Shown here: one piece after another, positions 51,792-60,949 of the stretch
Layout of the letters: every line of letters begins with the position of its first letter
How positions within the stretch are numbered: the first letter of the stretch is position 1
Assembly: GCA_965224595.1 (NCBI GenBank)
Contig: OZ245057.1
Span: forward strand, 124,001 to 188,000
DNA from: Aliivibrio_A sp016764915
GTDB lineage: Bacteria > Pseudomonadota > Gammaproteobacteria > Enterobacterales > Vibrionaceae
Direction of reading: 5' to 3'
DNA length: 64,000 nt
Translations under genes and position numbers: made by a program
The notes under the pieces: model-generated
Told to the model about the DNA's origin: nothing
Databases searched by the model: none
Seen by the model: only the letters and a program-made list of their open reading frames with translations

Positions 51792-53009
51792 CTATTTTTT
51801 AAGCTCTTTCAGATACATTTGTGGGATGACTGCGTACATTGCAGCACAAGTTACAAGATGATCTTTCCACGTTTTTTCGTTTGGAGCGTGTGCTTCAGGC
51901 TCTTTACCAGGACCGAAACCGATGACTGGAATGCCGTGACGACCCATGATAGATACGCCATTCGTTGAGAAAGTCCACTTATCAACAGTTGGCTTCTTAT
52001 CAAATAGTAGCTCGTAAGACGCTTCTAATGTTTTGGTTGCTACGTGCTCAGAATCGATTTTCCACGTTGGGAAGTAACACTCTGTTGGGTAAACAAGACC
52101 GGTGTAAGCTGGGCGGTTGTATTCGTACATAGAAACCACACCGTTTGCTGCTTTAACAGCAGGTAAAGCGCGAATCTCTTCCAGTGCGCCTTCCCATGTC
52201 TCGCCCCAAGTTAAACGACGGTCAATAGAGACAGCACAGCTATCAGCGACTGCACAACGGCTTGGAGAAGTGAAGAAGATCTCAGAAACAGTCAATGTTC
52301 CTTTACCTAGGAAATCGTCATCACCAAGGTTATGAGATAGACCTTCTAGCTCACCTAACACAGTACCCATTTTGAAGATGGCATTGTCGCCACGCTCAGG
52401 TGCAGAACCGTGACAGCTCACACCAGGTACGTCGACACGGATTTCCATGCGGCCACGTTGACCACGATAGATTTGGCAATCTGTTGGCTCAGTAGAAACG
52501 ACAAAGTCAGGACGGATATTGCTTTGTTCGATAATGTACTGCCAGCAAAGACCATCACAATCTTCTTCTTGCACAGTACCCGTTACAAGCAACGTATACT
52601 CATCTTCAAGACCTAAATCTTTGATGATTTTACCTGCGTAAACCATTGAAGCCATGCCGCCTTCTTGATCAGAGGTACCACGACCACCGATCACTTCGTC
52701 ATCTTCCATACCTTCATACGGGTCGAAATCCCAGTTTTCAAGGTTACCCACACCAACGGTATCGATGTGTGCATCCATCGCAATCAAGTGTGGTCCGTGA
52801 CCAATCCAACCTAATACGTTACCCATAGGATCGATTTCTACTTTATCGAAGCCTACTTTTTCCATCTCTTCTTTAATTCTTAAGACAACCTTCTCTTCGT
52901 CACAGCTCTCACTAGGGATAGCGATCATGTCACGTAGGAAGCGGCTCATGTCAGCTTTATACTCTTGTGCTTTTTCTAACACAGTATTAAACGGAATATT
53001 CATAGTCAT
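51792..53009 (-). CDS. ygeY: YgeY-family metallohydrolase
   Basis: About 405 residues from the ATG at 53009, which has GGAG eight bases upstream. M20-type dinuclear zinc motifs: IAMDAHIDTVGVGN, GGRGTSDQEGGMASMVYAG, EEDCDG, STEPTDCQIYRGQRG and GFGPGKEPEAHAPNE. This is the YgeY selenium-metabolism-linked hydrolase subgroup, which in the purine pathway is thought to remove carbamoyl (ureido) groups from linear intermediates. It lies directly downstream of ygeX. Confidence 0.93.
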   Translation of the reverse strand: MTMNIPFNTVLEKAQEYKADMSRFLRDMIAIPSESCDEEKVVLRIKEEMEKVGFDKVEIDPMGNVLGWIGHGPHLIAMDAHIDTVGVGNLENWDFDPYEGMEDDEVIGGRGTSDQEGGMASMVYAGKIIKDLGLEDEYTLLVTGTVQEEDCDGLCWQYIIEQSNIRPDFVVSTEPTDCQIYRGQRGRMEIRVDVPGVSCHGSAPERGDNAIFKMGTVLGELEGLSHNLGDDDFLGKGTLTVSEIFFTSPSRCAVADSCAVSIDRRLTWGETWEGALEEIRALPAVKAANGVVSMYEYNRPAYTGLVYPTECYFPTWKIDSEHVATKTLEASYELLFDKKPTVDKWTFSTNGVSIMGRHGIPVIGFGPGKEPEAHAPNEKTWKDHLVTCAAMYAVIPQMYLKELKK

Positions 53010-53082
53010 TTGTATTACTCCTTCTGTCAGGCGGTGCTTCACCGGCCCAACCTTGATTTAGAATTATTTTTGAATGCGTTGA

Positions 53083-54288
53083 TTAAGCAGTTGTTGCGAA
53101 TTTTCCGCCCCAAACTACATCACGATAGTTCACCGGATCTGTATCGCCTTCGGTGTTGATAAGCAGAACCACAGACTCACTGTTGAGTCCCAATTTGCTT
53201 AGTAGTTGCTCTTTATCTTTATGGGTATGAACGGCGGCAAGCAGACCAGCACCAACGGCGCCAGACTCACCAGATACAACACGAGCATCGCTTCCGAGTG
53301 GATTACCCAGTACGCGCATACCTAATGCCGCAACTTTGTCGTCACATGAGATAAATTGTGTTGCACAGTCGCGTAATACAGGCCAGCCCAGTGGATTTGG
53401 CTCGCCACAGGCAAGTCCAACCATAATGGTGGCAAGATCGCCATCAACATTAACCATGTCGCCTTTTTCACTGATGCCTGAACGGTAAATACAGTCAGCC
53501 AGTTCTGGCTCAATCACGATAGAGTGCAAATTTTTCGCGCCATAAAGGTCACATAAGTAACCCAATACGCCACCCGCTAATGCACCAACACCAGCTTGTA
53601 AAACAACGTGCGTTGGTTGCTTGATGCCCTGCTCAGCCATCTGCTCAACCGCTTCAGCTGCTAAGGTGGTGTAACCTTGCATGATCCACGTTGGGATTTT
53701 CTCGTAACCTTCCCAAGCGGTATCTTGTACAACTTTCCAGCCATTATCTTCAGAGGTTTTAATGGCTAAACGAACGGTGTCGTCATAGTTCATATCAGTA
53801 ACGATACACTCGGCGCCTAAAGCACGGATGTTATTTACACGCTCGTCCGCTGCACCTTTTGGCATGTATACCACTGCATTTTGGCCAAGTTTTTCAGCCG
53901 CCCATGCAACACCACGTCCATGGTTTCCATCAGTTGCGGTAGCAAAGGTCATCTTCTCTTTGATGTCATTCTTAAGCTGGGCAAAATCAAACTTATTAAT
54001 ATCTAGCTTGTACTCGTCACATAGAAGACGAGCAATCGCGTATGCGCCACCCAACATTTTGAATGCACAAAGATCAAATCGTTGTGACTCATCTTTGATT
54101 AAGATTTTGCCAACCCCAATCTCTTTAGCTAAGCAGTCTAGAGATTGAAGAGGCGTCGGCTTATAGCCTTCTACTTTTTGATGAAACGAACGCGCTTTTT
54201 CGGCTTCCGCTTGTGTGAACAGAGGAGACAACTGACCGTTAAAATGTTTGTTATCAGCGATCTCCATTTTTAATGAAAATGTAGTCAC
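53083..54288 (-). CDS. ygeX: 2,3-diaminopropionate ammonia-lyase
   Basis: 401 residues, starting with GTG at 54288 (MTTFSLKMEIADNKHFNG); the N-terminus lines up with E. coli YgeX as I recall it. The PLP lysine lies in CAFKMLGGAYA, with ATATDGNHGRGVAWAA and QAGVGALAGGVLG as cofactor loops. It cleaves 2,3-diaminopropionate to pyruvate and two ammonia. Its pyruvate can feed the PFOR encoded downstream. Confidence 0.94.
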   Translation of the reverse strand: MTTFSLKMEIADNKHFNGQLSPLFTQAEAEKARSFHQKVEGYKPTPLQSLDCLAKEIGVGKILIKDESQRFDLCAFKMLGGAYAIARLLCDEYKLDINKFDFAQLKNDIKEKMTFATATDGNHGRGVAWAAEKLGQNAVVYMPKGAADERVNNIRALGAECIVTDMNYDDTVRLAIKTSEDNGWKVVQDTAWEGYEKIPTWIMQGYTTLAAEAVEQMAEQGIKQPTHVVLQAGVGALAGGVLGYLCDLYGAKNLHSIVIEPELADCIYRSGISEKGDMVNVDGDLATIMVGLACGEPNPLGWPVLRDCATQFISCDDKVAALGMRVLGNPLGSDARVVSGESGAVGAGLLAAVHTHKDKEQLLSKLGLNSESVVLLINTEGDTDPVNYRDVVWGGKFATTA

Positions 54289-54351
54289 AATTCGACCTCA
54301 CTATGCTTTTAAGAAGAGAAGGAGGTGAGCGTCACCTCCTTAATTTGATCA

Positions 54352-55539
54352 CTATTTAACGCGTTTTTCTGCAGCATCAAGCAGTTGCTGAATAACAAGT
54401 CCAGGCTCTTGGTACTTACGGTTTAAGATCATTGATGCAATGATATATGGCTTCCAGCTTGCTTCTTTGTAAGTTGCGATACGGTATTTCTCAAATACTG
54501 CCTCTTCAACTTCACCTTCTTTGCAAGATACGCCACTGATATCGGCAGGTAGACAGTGCATGTACAGTGCTTCACCATCTTTTGTTTTTGTCATCATCTC
54601 TTCAGTACAATGCCAATCTTTGTGTAGGGCATTCTGTGCTAAACACTCTTGCTCAAGTGATTTAAGACCTTCATGATCGTTAGCACGTAACATCGTAGTA
54701 CGACGCTCCATCACCTTGTAAGGAGCCCAAGATTTAGGGTAAACGATGTCAGCACCATCAAACGCTTCTTCCATTGATGCTACTTGAGTAAACGTACCGC
54801 CAGAAGCTTTTGCATTTTTCTTCGCTTCTTCAACAACTTCAGGAATAAGGTCATACCCTTCTGGGTGAGCCAGTGTTACGTCCATGCCAAAACGAGTCAT
54901 CAAACCAATGATGCCCTGTGGCACTGAAAGTGGTTTGCCGTAGCTTGGAGAGTATGCCCAAGTCATTGCGATTTTTTTGCCTTTAAGCTCTTTCAGGTCA
55001 CCAAAATGCTCTTCAAGCCATGCAAGGTCAGCCATAGACTGTGTTGGGTGGTCAATATCACACTGTAGGTTTACTAGAGCAGGACGATGAGGAAGAACGC
55101 CCTCTTTAACACCATCATCAAGTGCTGCACCCACTTCACGCATGTAAGCATTACCAGCGCCCAAGTACATGTCATCACGGATGCCGATAGCATCTGCACA
55201 GAAAGAGATCATGTTTGCTGTTTCACGTACTGTTTCGCCATGAGCAATTTGAGATTTACCTTCATCAAGATCTTGTTGAGCAAGACCTAACATGTTGATT
55301 GCAGAAGCGTATGAGAAACGAGTGCGAGTTGAATTGTCGCGGAAAAGTGAGATACCTAGACCATTTTTGAATACGTTCGTCGCAATGTTTTCAGATCTTA
55401 GCATTTTCAACGCTTTAGCTGTCTTTAACACACGTTCTAGCTCTTCAGGAGATTGCTCCCATGTTAATAGAAAGTCTTTTTGATGTAGCTCAGATTTCAG
55501 TGCGTTAATTTCCTTGATAAGCTCATTGATATTTTTCAT
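54352..55539 (-). CDS. ygeW: YgeW-type knotted carbamoyltransferase
   Basis: 395 residues. The carbamoyl-phosphate motif is SLFRDNSTRTRFSYASAINML, the second-site motif HPTQSMADLAWLEEH, and HCLPADISGVSCKEGEV comes near the end. This is the YgeW branch of the aspartate/ornithine carbamoyltransferase family. It probably transfers a carbamoyl group from a ureido intermediate to phosphate, giving carbamoyl phosphate for carbamate kinase. First gene of the minus-strand run, behind a sigma-54-like promoter. Confidence 0.94.
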   Translation of the reverse strand: MKNINELIKEINALKSELHQKDFLLTWEQSPEELERVLKTAKALKMLRSENIATNVFKNGLGISLFRDNSTRTRFSYASAINMLGLAQQDLDEGKSQIAHGETVRETANMISFCADAIGIRDDMYLGAGNAYMREVGAALDDGVKEGVLPHRPALVNLQCDIDHPTQSMADLAWLEEHFGDLKELKGKKIAMTWAYSPSYGKPLSVPQGIIGLMTRFGMDVTLAHPEGYDLIPEVVEEAKKNAKASGGTFTQVASMEEAFDGADIVYPKSWAPYKVMERRTTMLRANDHEGLKSLEQECLAQNALHKDWHCTEEMMTKTKDGEALYMHCLPADISGVSCKEGEVEEAVFEKYRIATYKEASWKPYIIASMILNRKYQEPGLVIQQLLDAAEKRVK

Positions 55540-55630
55540 TATTCATTCCTAATTCGTTAATATTTGTATCCAAAAGTATTGTTTCTTGTCACTAAATGTC
55601 ATGTAGGATTGTTGCGTTTGAATACATATA

Positions 55631-55646
55631 TCCAAGAAGTATGCCA
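55631..55646 (-). promoter_or_regulatory. Sigma-54-like promoter for ygeW
   Basis: The minus strand reads TGGCATACTTCTTGGA: a perfect -24 half (TGGCA) and a -12 half with GG instead of GC. It lies about 90 bp before the ygeW ATG. Confidence 0.55.
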
Positions 55647-55733
55647 AAAATTAATATTTTATTTAAAGCAATTAAATCAATTAGTTAAAGAAAATCAATA
55701 AAAGCACTATCACTTTTCAATAATTTTCCTCTC

Positions 55734-55778
55734 AATGATAGTGACCAAAATGATAGCTGGCGTTTTGGTTTTATCATT
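55734..55778. promoter_or_regulatory. Probable YgeV upstream activator sites
   Basis: AATGATA occurs at 55734-55740 and 55749-55755 and its inverse TATCATT at 55772-55778. ACCAAAA (55744-55750) is inverted as TTTTGGT (55763-55769). The cluster lies about 100 bp upstream of the sigma-54-like promoter and between the divergent ygeW and ygeV genes. Confidence 0.5.
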
Positions 55779-55917
55779 CTGATAATCTGGTGTGATCACG
55801 GTAGCAAAAACAGAGGTGGTTAATTTTGTAAATCCCTATAACTGATACAGGTCAATTCTAAAGAGTGGAGAATTGCTATAACTAGAGGATATTAATAATA
55901 ATAAGAAGAAGAGAAAT

Positions 55918-57693
55918 ATGTTGAACAATGCCTCCCCTTCAGAGCTAATGAAACTACAACCTACTATTTTGCGATTTACGCAAATGCTATCTGCTGTTTT
56001 ACAGCTGGATGCAGAAGTGGTTGATGCAGATTTGGTTCGAATCGCTGGTACTGGTCCTTACAGTAAATCCTTTGGGAAGAAAAATAACGCAAGCTCTAGA
56101 ATATTTCGCTACATCATCGAAAGTCATCAAGAAAAAATTGTGATGAAATCACGCACCGACCCACTTTGTCAGGGTTGCAGCAGCATAGATAACTGCCGTG
56201 AAACTGCCTTTTTAGGGGTGCCCATCATGGTAGAAGACCGCTGTATTGGGGTGCTAAGTCTGGTTGCGTTTAGCGTTGAATCCCGTGAACGTATTAAGGA
56301 TAACGTTCAGCTGTTCTCTGACTACATCCGCCACATCTCTCGCATATTTGTTTCTAAAGTGCTCGAATTTAAAGAGTCAGAGCCAAAAGGTGAGCTTGAT
56401 GTTGTATTCACAAGTTTAATTGAGAATATGGATCAAGGTGTATTGGTGTTGGATGAGAGCAATCGGGTTATGTACGGTAATCAACCTGCACTGTCTAAAC
56501 TGCACATCGCTAAAAACGATCTATTGAGTGTGAAAGTGAACATTCAACCGCTTTCTCATCATAACAATGAGTTAAAGGGTCACCAACAGCACATAATCTC
56601 TTTTGGTAATATGCAGGAGTTAGTGGTAGGCCAGTTTCATAACATTAGCAGCCATAAGTTATTTTTAATGGCTTTTTATCAACCCAATGCCTCCATCACT
56701 ACCAGTGCAAATGAGCCTGAGCAGTTCAGCTCTATTATTGGTGAGTCTGAAAATATCAAAAAACTGAAAACGCTGATTTTACGTGTCTCTAAAAGTCCTT
56801 CAAGCATTTTGATCCGCGGGGAAAGTGGCACGGGGAAAGAGGTTTTTGCCAAAGCGATTCACGATTTAAGTAACCGCAATAAAGCCCCTTTTATTGCCCT
56901 AAACTGTGCGGCAATTCCAGAGCAACTGCTTGAAAGTGAACTGTTCGGTTACATGAAAGGAGCATTTACTGGCGCTTCAAGTAAAGGTAAAACTGGCTTA
57001 ATTCAAGCGGCTAACGGCGGAACACTGTTTCTGGATGAAATCGGTGATATGTCAATGACGCTGCAAGCTAAACTGCTACGCGTGCTTGAAGAGCGTGAAG
57101 TAATGCCCATCGGAGCTAACAAAGCGATTCCAATCGACATTCGAGTAATTTCGGCCACCAATAAGAACTTTGAAGAGATGATTGTCACCAATCAATTCCG
57201 CGAAGATCTGTTTTATCGTTTGAATGTCATCCCGCTTCATCTGCCTGCACTGAAAGATCGAGAAGGTGATGTTGCTTTGTTGGTCAGTTTCTTCCTTGAT
57301 ATGCACACCAGAAGAATCGGCGTTTCATATCCTGGAATTAGCGCCAATGCACTCAACTGTTTAGAGCATTACCAATGGCCAGGCAATGTGCGTGAGCTGA
57401 GTAATCTGATTGAATATTTGGTCAATATTGTGCCAGATGGTGACCAAATTGATGTCGACCTTCTTCCGCCTTATCTTGAGAACTCTATGCAGCAAGGAGT
57501 TGAACAGAAGTCATTCTCTTCAGTCGTCAGTCAGATCAATTTTGATGATAATAACATCAGCTTAGAAGAGATGGAGAAGATCCGTATTGAAGAGGCGATA
57601 ACTCGTTTAGACAGTCGTAAACAAGTTGCCAATGAGTTGGGTATCGGTATCGCTACCCTGTATCGAAAACTGAAAAAATACGAGCTATCGTAA
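55918..57693 (+). CDS. ygeV: Sigma-54-dependent activator YgeV
   Basis: 591 residues. The N-terminal sensory region (about 1-170) carries a cysteine group CQGCSSIDNC at about residues 83-92, which could hold an Fe-S cluster or metal. A PAS-like segment (about 180-260) and the AAA+ domain follow, with RGESGTGKEVFAKAI, the sigma-54 contact loop GAFTGA and LFLDEIGDM. The C-terminal Fis-type helix-turn-helix ends RKQVANELGIGIATLYRKLKKY. It is divergent from ygeW, with -24/-12 promoters before ygeW, xdh and ygfK. AAGAAGAGA precedes the ATG, and a clear terminator follows. Confidence 0.92.
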   Translation: MLNNASPSELMKLQPTILRFTQMLSAVLQLDAEVVDADLVRIAGTGPYSKSFGKKNNASSRIFRYIIESHQEKIVMKSRTDPLCQGCSSIDNCRETAFLGVPIMVEDRCIGVLSLVAFSVESRERIKDNVQLFSDYIRHISRIFVSKVLEFKESEPKGELDVVFTSLIENMDQGVLVLDESNRVMYGNQPALSKLHIAKNDLLSVKVNIQPLSHHNNELKGHQQHIISFGNMQELVVGQFHNISSHKLFLMAFYQPNASITTSANEPEQFSSIIGESENIKKLKTLILRVSKSPSSILIRGESGTGKEVFAKAIHDLSNRNKAPFIALNCAAIPEQLLESELFGYMKGAFTGASSKGKTGLIQAANGGTLFLDEIGDMSMTLQAKLLRVLEEREVMPIGANKAIPIDIRVISATNKNFEEMIVTNQFREDLFYRLNVIPLHLPALKDREGDVALLVSFFLDMHTRRIGVSYPGISANALNCLEHYQWPGNVRELSNLIEYLVNIVPDGDQIDVDLLPPYLENSMQQGVEQKSFSSVVSQINFDDNNISLEEMEKIRIEEAITRLDSRKQVANELGIGIATLYRKLKKYELS

Positions 57694-57726
57694 GTTTATT
57701 GTCTACTCAATTTTGATAACAATACT

Positions 57727-57754
57727 GAGCCGTCATATGTGACGGCTCTTTTTT
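57727..57754 (+). terminator. Terminator of ygeV
   Basis: GAGCCGTCA and TGACGGCTC pair around a four-base loop, followed by TTTTTT. Confidence 0.9.
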
Positions 57755-57855
57755 ATTCCGCGTTTACACCCCCTAAATATAACCCTTTAGAGCGATGCTA
57801 GCTGAAGCCAATAAAATTATAATGCCCTCCTATAAACGATAACCAAGACCACTGT

Positions 57856-58131
57856 ATGATTTCTAAACCTGATCGTATTACCGCGATGCGAAGTATTATT
57901 GAGCAAGTAAAAATTGAACTGCCTATCTATGATGGGGAGACATTTGTGTGTGGCCCGGATAATAGCTGCATTGGCTGCCCCAAAAAGTTGATGGAGCTTG
58001 TTGAGTCAGAGCTCTCTTACTGGGAGCACTCTATTAACCAAGGCTCTGAGCCAAACTTTGATGATATACGCCGTTTTGGAAAGTTATGTACCAACGTAAA
58101 GCGGGGTTTGGTGCGAAACAATATTGTGTAG
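57856..58131 (+). CDS. Conserved hypothetical protein with Cys cluster
   Basis: 91 residues. VCGPDNSCIGCPKKLMELVESEL gives a C-x5-C-x2-C pattern, possibly metal-binding. The rest is helical (SYWEHSINQG, FDDIRRFGKLCTNVKRGL). It looks like a small conserved protein of marine gammaproteobacteria. No function is known to me. Single gene. Confidence 0.65.
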   Translation: MISKPDRITAMRSIIEQVKIELPIYDGETFVCGPDNSCIGCPKKLMELVESELSYWEHSINQGSEPNFDDIRRFGKLCTNVKRGLVRNNIV

Positions 58132-58146
58132 ATAGCAGTTTCTGTT

Positions 58147-58425
58147 TTACTTCTTCTGTTTATATATAATAACGAGTAGCCAAACAAAGCAAACAATACC
58201 CGCCAAAATTCCTAGAGGAACAGTCACGAAAGCTAACCATAATGATATGCCCATTCCATAAAGTAACTCTCCAATATCAATGCCTAGAGTGATACAAGGG
58301 TTCGAGTAACCTTCGTGCAATTTGCAACCATTGAAGTTAGCAATTGCTGATGCCATAAAAGTGACTATCAGTGGCGCAACAGCAAAAATCGCTGAGAATA
58401 ACAGTCCAAATAAAGGTTTTTTCAT
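58147..58425 (-). CDS. Small membrane protein, unknown
   Basis: About 92 residues from MKKPLFGLLFSAIFAVAPLIVTFMA. It has two or three hydrophobic segments and two cysteines (NGCKLHEGYSNPCITLG) in the outer loop. GGAA precedes the ATG at 58425; a start at 58437 is possible. No family is recognised. Confidence 0.5.
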   Translation of the reverse strand: MKKPLFGLLFSAIFAVAPLIVTFMASAIANFNGCKLHEGYSNPCITLGIDIGELLYGMGISLWLAFVTVPLGILAGIVCFVWLLVIIYKQKK

Positions 58426-58641
58426 GCGTAATTCCATTTATCGATTGAGCAGCTAAAGAGTTGTTAACGATTGTTAGGTGCCTATTTAGGTAAGTACAAA
58501 CTCACCAACGAATAATAGTCTGCGATAGTACGCGAACAATCAAGCAACACAACTACAGCGTTATCTAATTGTTGAATCAAGTCACAAGCCTAATTCACAT
58601 AAGCTTTCTGTAGTAAGGTCTAGCACACTTGTCCCTCTTTA

Positions 58642-59019
58642 TTACTCTTCCTTGTTGCTATTTATCTCTGTAATTTCTGTCTGTTTACGCTTGGTTAACC
58701 CCAGTAAAACGATATGATAGGACTCAGATAAGTAGTATTTAAGATCCTCATCTAACGAACCAGATGTCCCCGTTTGCTGAATCCACTTCATACCGCGATT
58801 GGCAAAATAGGGCGCCGGAATATATCCCTCTAGATCCTTTAGAAACTCATAATTCAGGTTTGAAGTCTTAAACGTGAATGCGGATTGTCCATCTTTACTC
58901 CAGCCACCAATCGCGAAGACTTTACCGCCAATTTTCCACACATCGGCATTGCCCCACTGAACAACATGAGTGGTCGCCGGAAATGTGCTGCAAAATTGGT
59001 TAAATTCATCATAATTCAT
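58642..59019 (-). CDS. MmcQ/YjbR-family protein
   Basis: About 125 residues from MNYDEFNQFCSTFPATTHVVQWGNADVWKIGGKVFAI, with PYFANRGMKWIQ and YLSESYHIVLLGLTKRKQ: the MmcQ/YjbR double-wing DNA-binding fold pattern. The start at 59019 has AGAAAGGAAA upstream. The longer frame to 59067 is not needed. Function unknown. Confidence 0.82.
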   Translation of the reverse strand: MNYDEFNQFCSTFPATTHVVQWGNADVWKIGGKVFAIGGWSKDGQSAFTFKTSNLNYEFLKDLEGYIPAPYFANRGMKWIQQTGTSGSLDEDLKYYLSESYHIVLLGLTKRKQTEITEINSNKEE

Positions 59020-59157
59020 ATTTCCTTTCTCCCAACCTAATGTTCTCCAGTTGCCACACCGTATCATAAATATGTCTATTCATGATTGTGTTACTGCACG
59101 GTTATTCAGATATAGCTTTGATATGAAACTCTACTCGACTCTTTTAAACAACAAAAA

Positions 59158-59187
59158 GAGGAGCCCTATCTCTAAGGCTCCTCTCTT
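59158..59187 (-). terminator. Terminator of the TRAP/USP operon
   Basis: GAGGAGCC and GGCTCCTC pair around a ten-base loop, and the minus strand continues into TTTTTG. It follows the universal stress gene. Confidence 0.8.
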
Positions 59188-59205
59188 CTTATAACTCACT
59201 TAACA

Positions 59206-59625
59206 CTACCGAACGACCACCACTGAGCAGCTTGCATGCCGCACCACTTTTGAGGCGTTGGAACCTAAAAAGTAGGAACGAAACTTAGGTTTGGCGGACG
59301 CCATAATAATCGCGTCAACCTCACTTTTACGTGCTTGCGCGACAATCTCATCATAAATTACCCCATGACGAACCACTGTTTTTCCGCGATTTGTTTCCGG
59401 TACCCAATGTTCAATGATCTCAGTTAAAAACGTGTGCGCGTCAAACTTTTTCTCATAACCGTAAGTCATTGAGGCCGCCATGCTGTGATGTACTGAGACA
59501 TCATCAACAAACATGATGTCGATGACCCCATCATCGGCAATCAAATCCAGTGCTATCCTCATCTCTTTTCCCACAGCCTCAGGGGATACCATTTCGACTG
59601 GCAGTAATACTGATTGAAAACTCAT
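59206..59625 (-). CDS. Universal stress protein, UspA family
   Basis: 139 residues, one Usp domain: FQSVLLPVEMVSPEA, EVDAIIMASAKPKFRSYFLGSNASKVVRHASCSVVVV with the G-x2-x9-G-like nucleotide loop slightly altered (LGSNASKVV). It starts 2 bp after the TRAP large-permease stop, and such TRAP-linked stress proteins may sense ATP/AMP to tune transport. Confidence 0.87.
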   Translation of the reverse strand: MSFQSVLLPVEMVSPEAVGKEMRIALDLIADDGVIDIMFVDDVSVHHSMAASMTYGYEKKFDAHTFLTEIIEHWVPETNRGKTVVRHGVIYDEIVAQARKSEVDAIIMASAKPKFRSYFLGSNASKVVRHASCSVVVVR

Positions 59626-59626
59626 A

Positions 59627-60949
59627 TTAGCTCTCTCCCATTAATTTATTCGGTAACCACAACACCACCTCTGGAAAGACCATGCACAGTATTAACACAC
59701 ACAACTTCAACAGAATAAACGGGGCAATAGAGCGGTAGATATCCATCATGGTTACGCCGGGTGGAGCAATCCCTTTTAAATAGAACAATGCGAAACCGTA
59801 CGGCGGAGTCTGTACCGCAATTTCAATATTTAGAATCATCAAAATACCAAACCAGATTGGGTCATATCCCAAGGCAACAGCAATCGGCGTAAACAGTGGC
59901 GCACACATCAATACGATGATCAGCTCATCAATAATGAATCCAAGCAGCAACATGGTAAGCTGCAAGATGATGATCACACCAATTGGCGGCAGGCCTATAT
60001 CGTCAGTTAAGGTCGATACCAACCCCTGCACACCGCTCAGCATATGGAAATTACTGAACAGTGACGCGCCAAAGATGATCCACATAGAGACACTGACCAA
60101 CAGCGCGGTTTCAAACCCTGATGCTTTGAACATTTTAAGTCTGAATCGTTTAAATACTATGGCTAGCAATATGGCACCTAATACACCAATCGCCCCTGAT
60201 TCAGTAGGGGTAGCAACACCGGTAATAATGCTGCCCAACACGGTAATGATCAGCAGCAGTGAAAAGAAACCATCTCTCGCGGTAATGAGCTTCTCTTTTT
60301 TACTCATGGTGTGCTCTTTACCGGTGTCCATAGGGGCTTTTTCCGGTTTTATTTTACACAGAACAATCACATAGGTGACCAGCAGAGTAATGGATATCAG
60401 CGCTGGAATGAGCGCCGCAATGAACATTCGACCCACTGAGTTTTGAGTGGTCGCCGAGAACATGATCATAGGAATACTCGGCGGTATCAGTATGCCCAAT
60501 CCACCGCCTGCCATGATAACGCCAAGTGCTAAGCGCTTATCATAACCACGCTCTAACATTGGTTTTAATGCGATCGAGCCAGATGTCATGATTCCCGCAC
60601 CAATAATGCCGACCATAGCGCCTATCATTGAGCAGACACCGATAACACTGATCGCTAATGAACCCCGTATTCGCCCTATCACCATTTGGCTGGCATTAAA
60701 CATCGCATCGCCAATGCCTGAGCGAGTGAGCAACTGACCCATGTAGATATAGAGAGGAATCGCCAAAAGGATAAAACTAAAAAAGGTGCTCTCTATGGTG
60801 GTTGGTATGAGGTTAAAAATATTTTCACCCCAGGTGATATACCCCATTGCCATTGCGATGCCGCCAAGGGCTAAACCTACTGAGGTGCCCAATGCAAAAC
60901 TCACTAAAATACAGCCAATCAATAGCAGTGTTAATACTTCAATACTCAT
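59627..60949 (-). CDS. dctM: TRAP transporter large permease (DctM)
   Basis: About 440 residues, roughly 12 membrane segments. GAGIMTSGSIALKPMLERGYDKRLALG, GGLGILIPPSIPMI and ATPTESGAIGVLGA are DctM marks. It couples sodium entry to uptake of an organic acid bound by the partner DctP. The ATG at 60949 overlaps the DctQ stop by four bases (ATGA). Confidence 0.94.
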   Translation of the reverse strand: MSIEVLTLLLIGCILVSFALGTSVGLALGGIAMAMGYITWGENIFNLIPTTIESTFFSFILLAIPLYIYMGQLLTRSGIGDAMFNASQMVIGRIRGSLAISVIGVCSMIGAMVGIIGAGIMTSGSIALKPMLERGYDKRLALGVIMAGGGLGILIPPSIPMIMFSATTQNSVGRMFIAALIPALISITLLVTYVIVLCKIKPEKAPMDTGKEHTMSKKEKLITARDGFFSLLLIITVLGSIITGVATPTESGAIGVLGAILLAIVFKRFRLKMFKASGFETALLVSVSMWIIFGASLFSNFHMLSGVQGLVSTLTDDIGLPPIGVIIILQLTMLLLGFIIDELIIVLMCAPLFTPIAVALGYDPIWFGILMILNIEIAVQTPPYGFALFYLKGIAPPGVTMMDIYRSIAPFILLKLCVLILCMVFPEVVLWLPNKLMGES

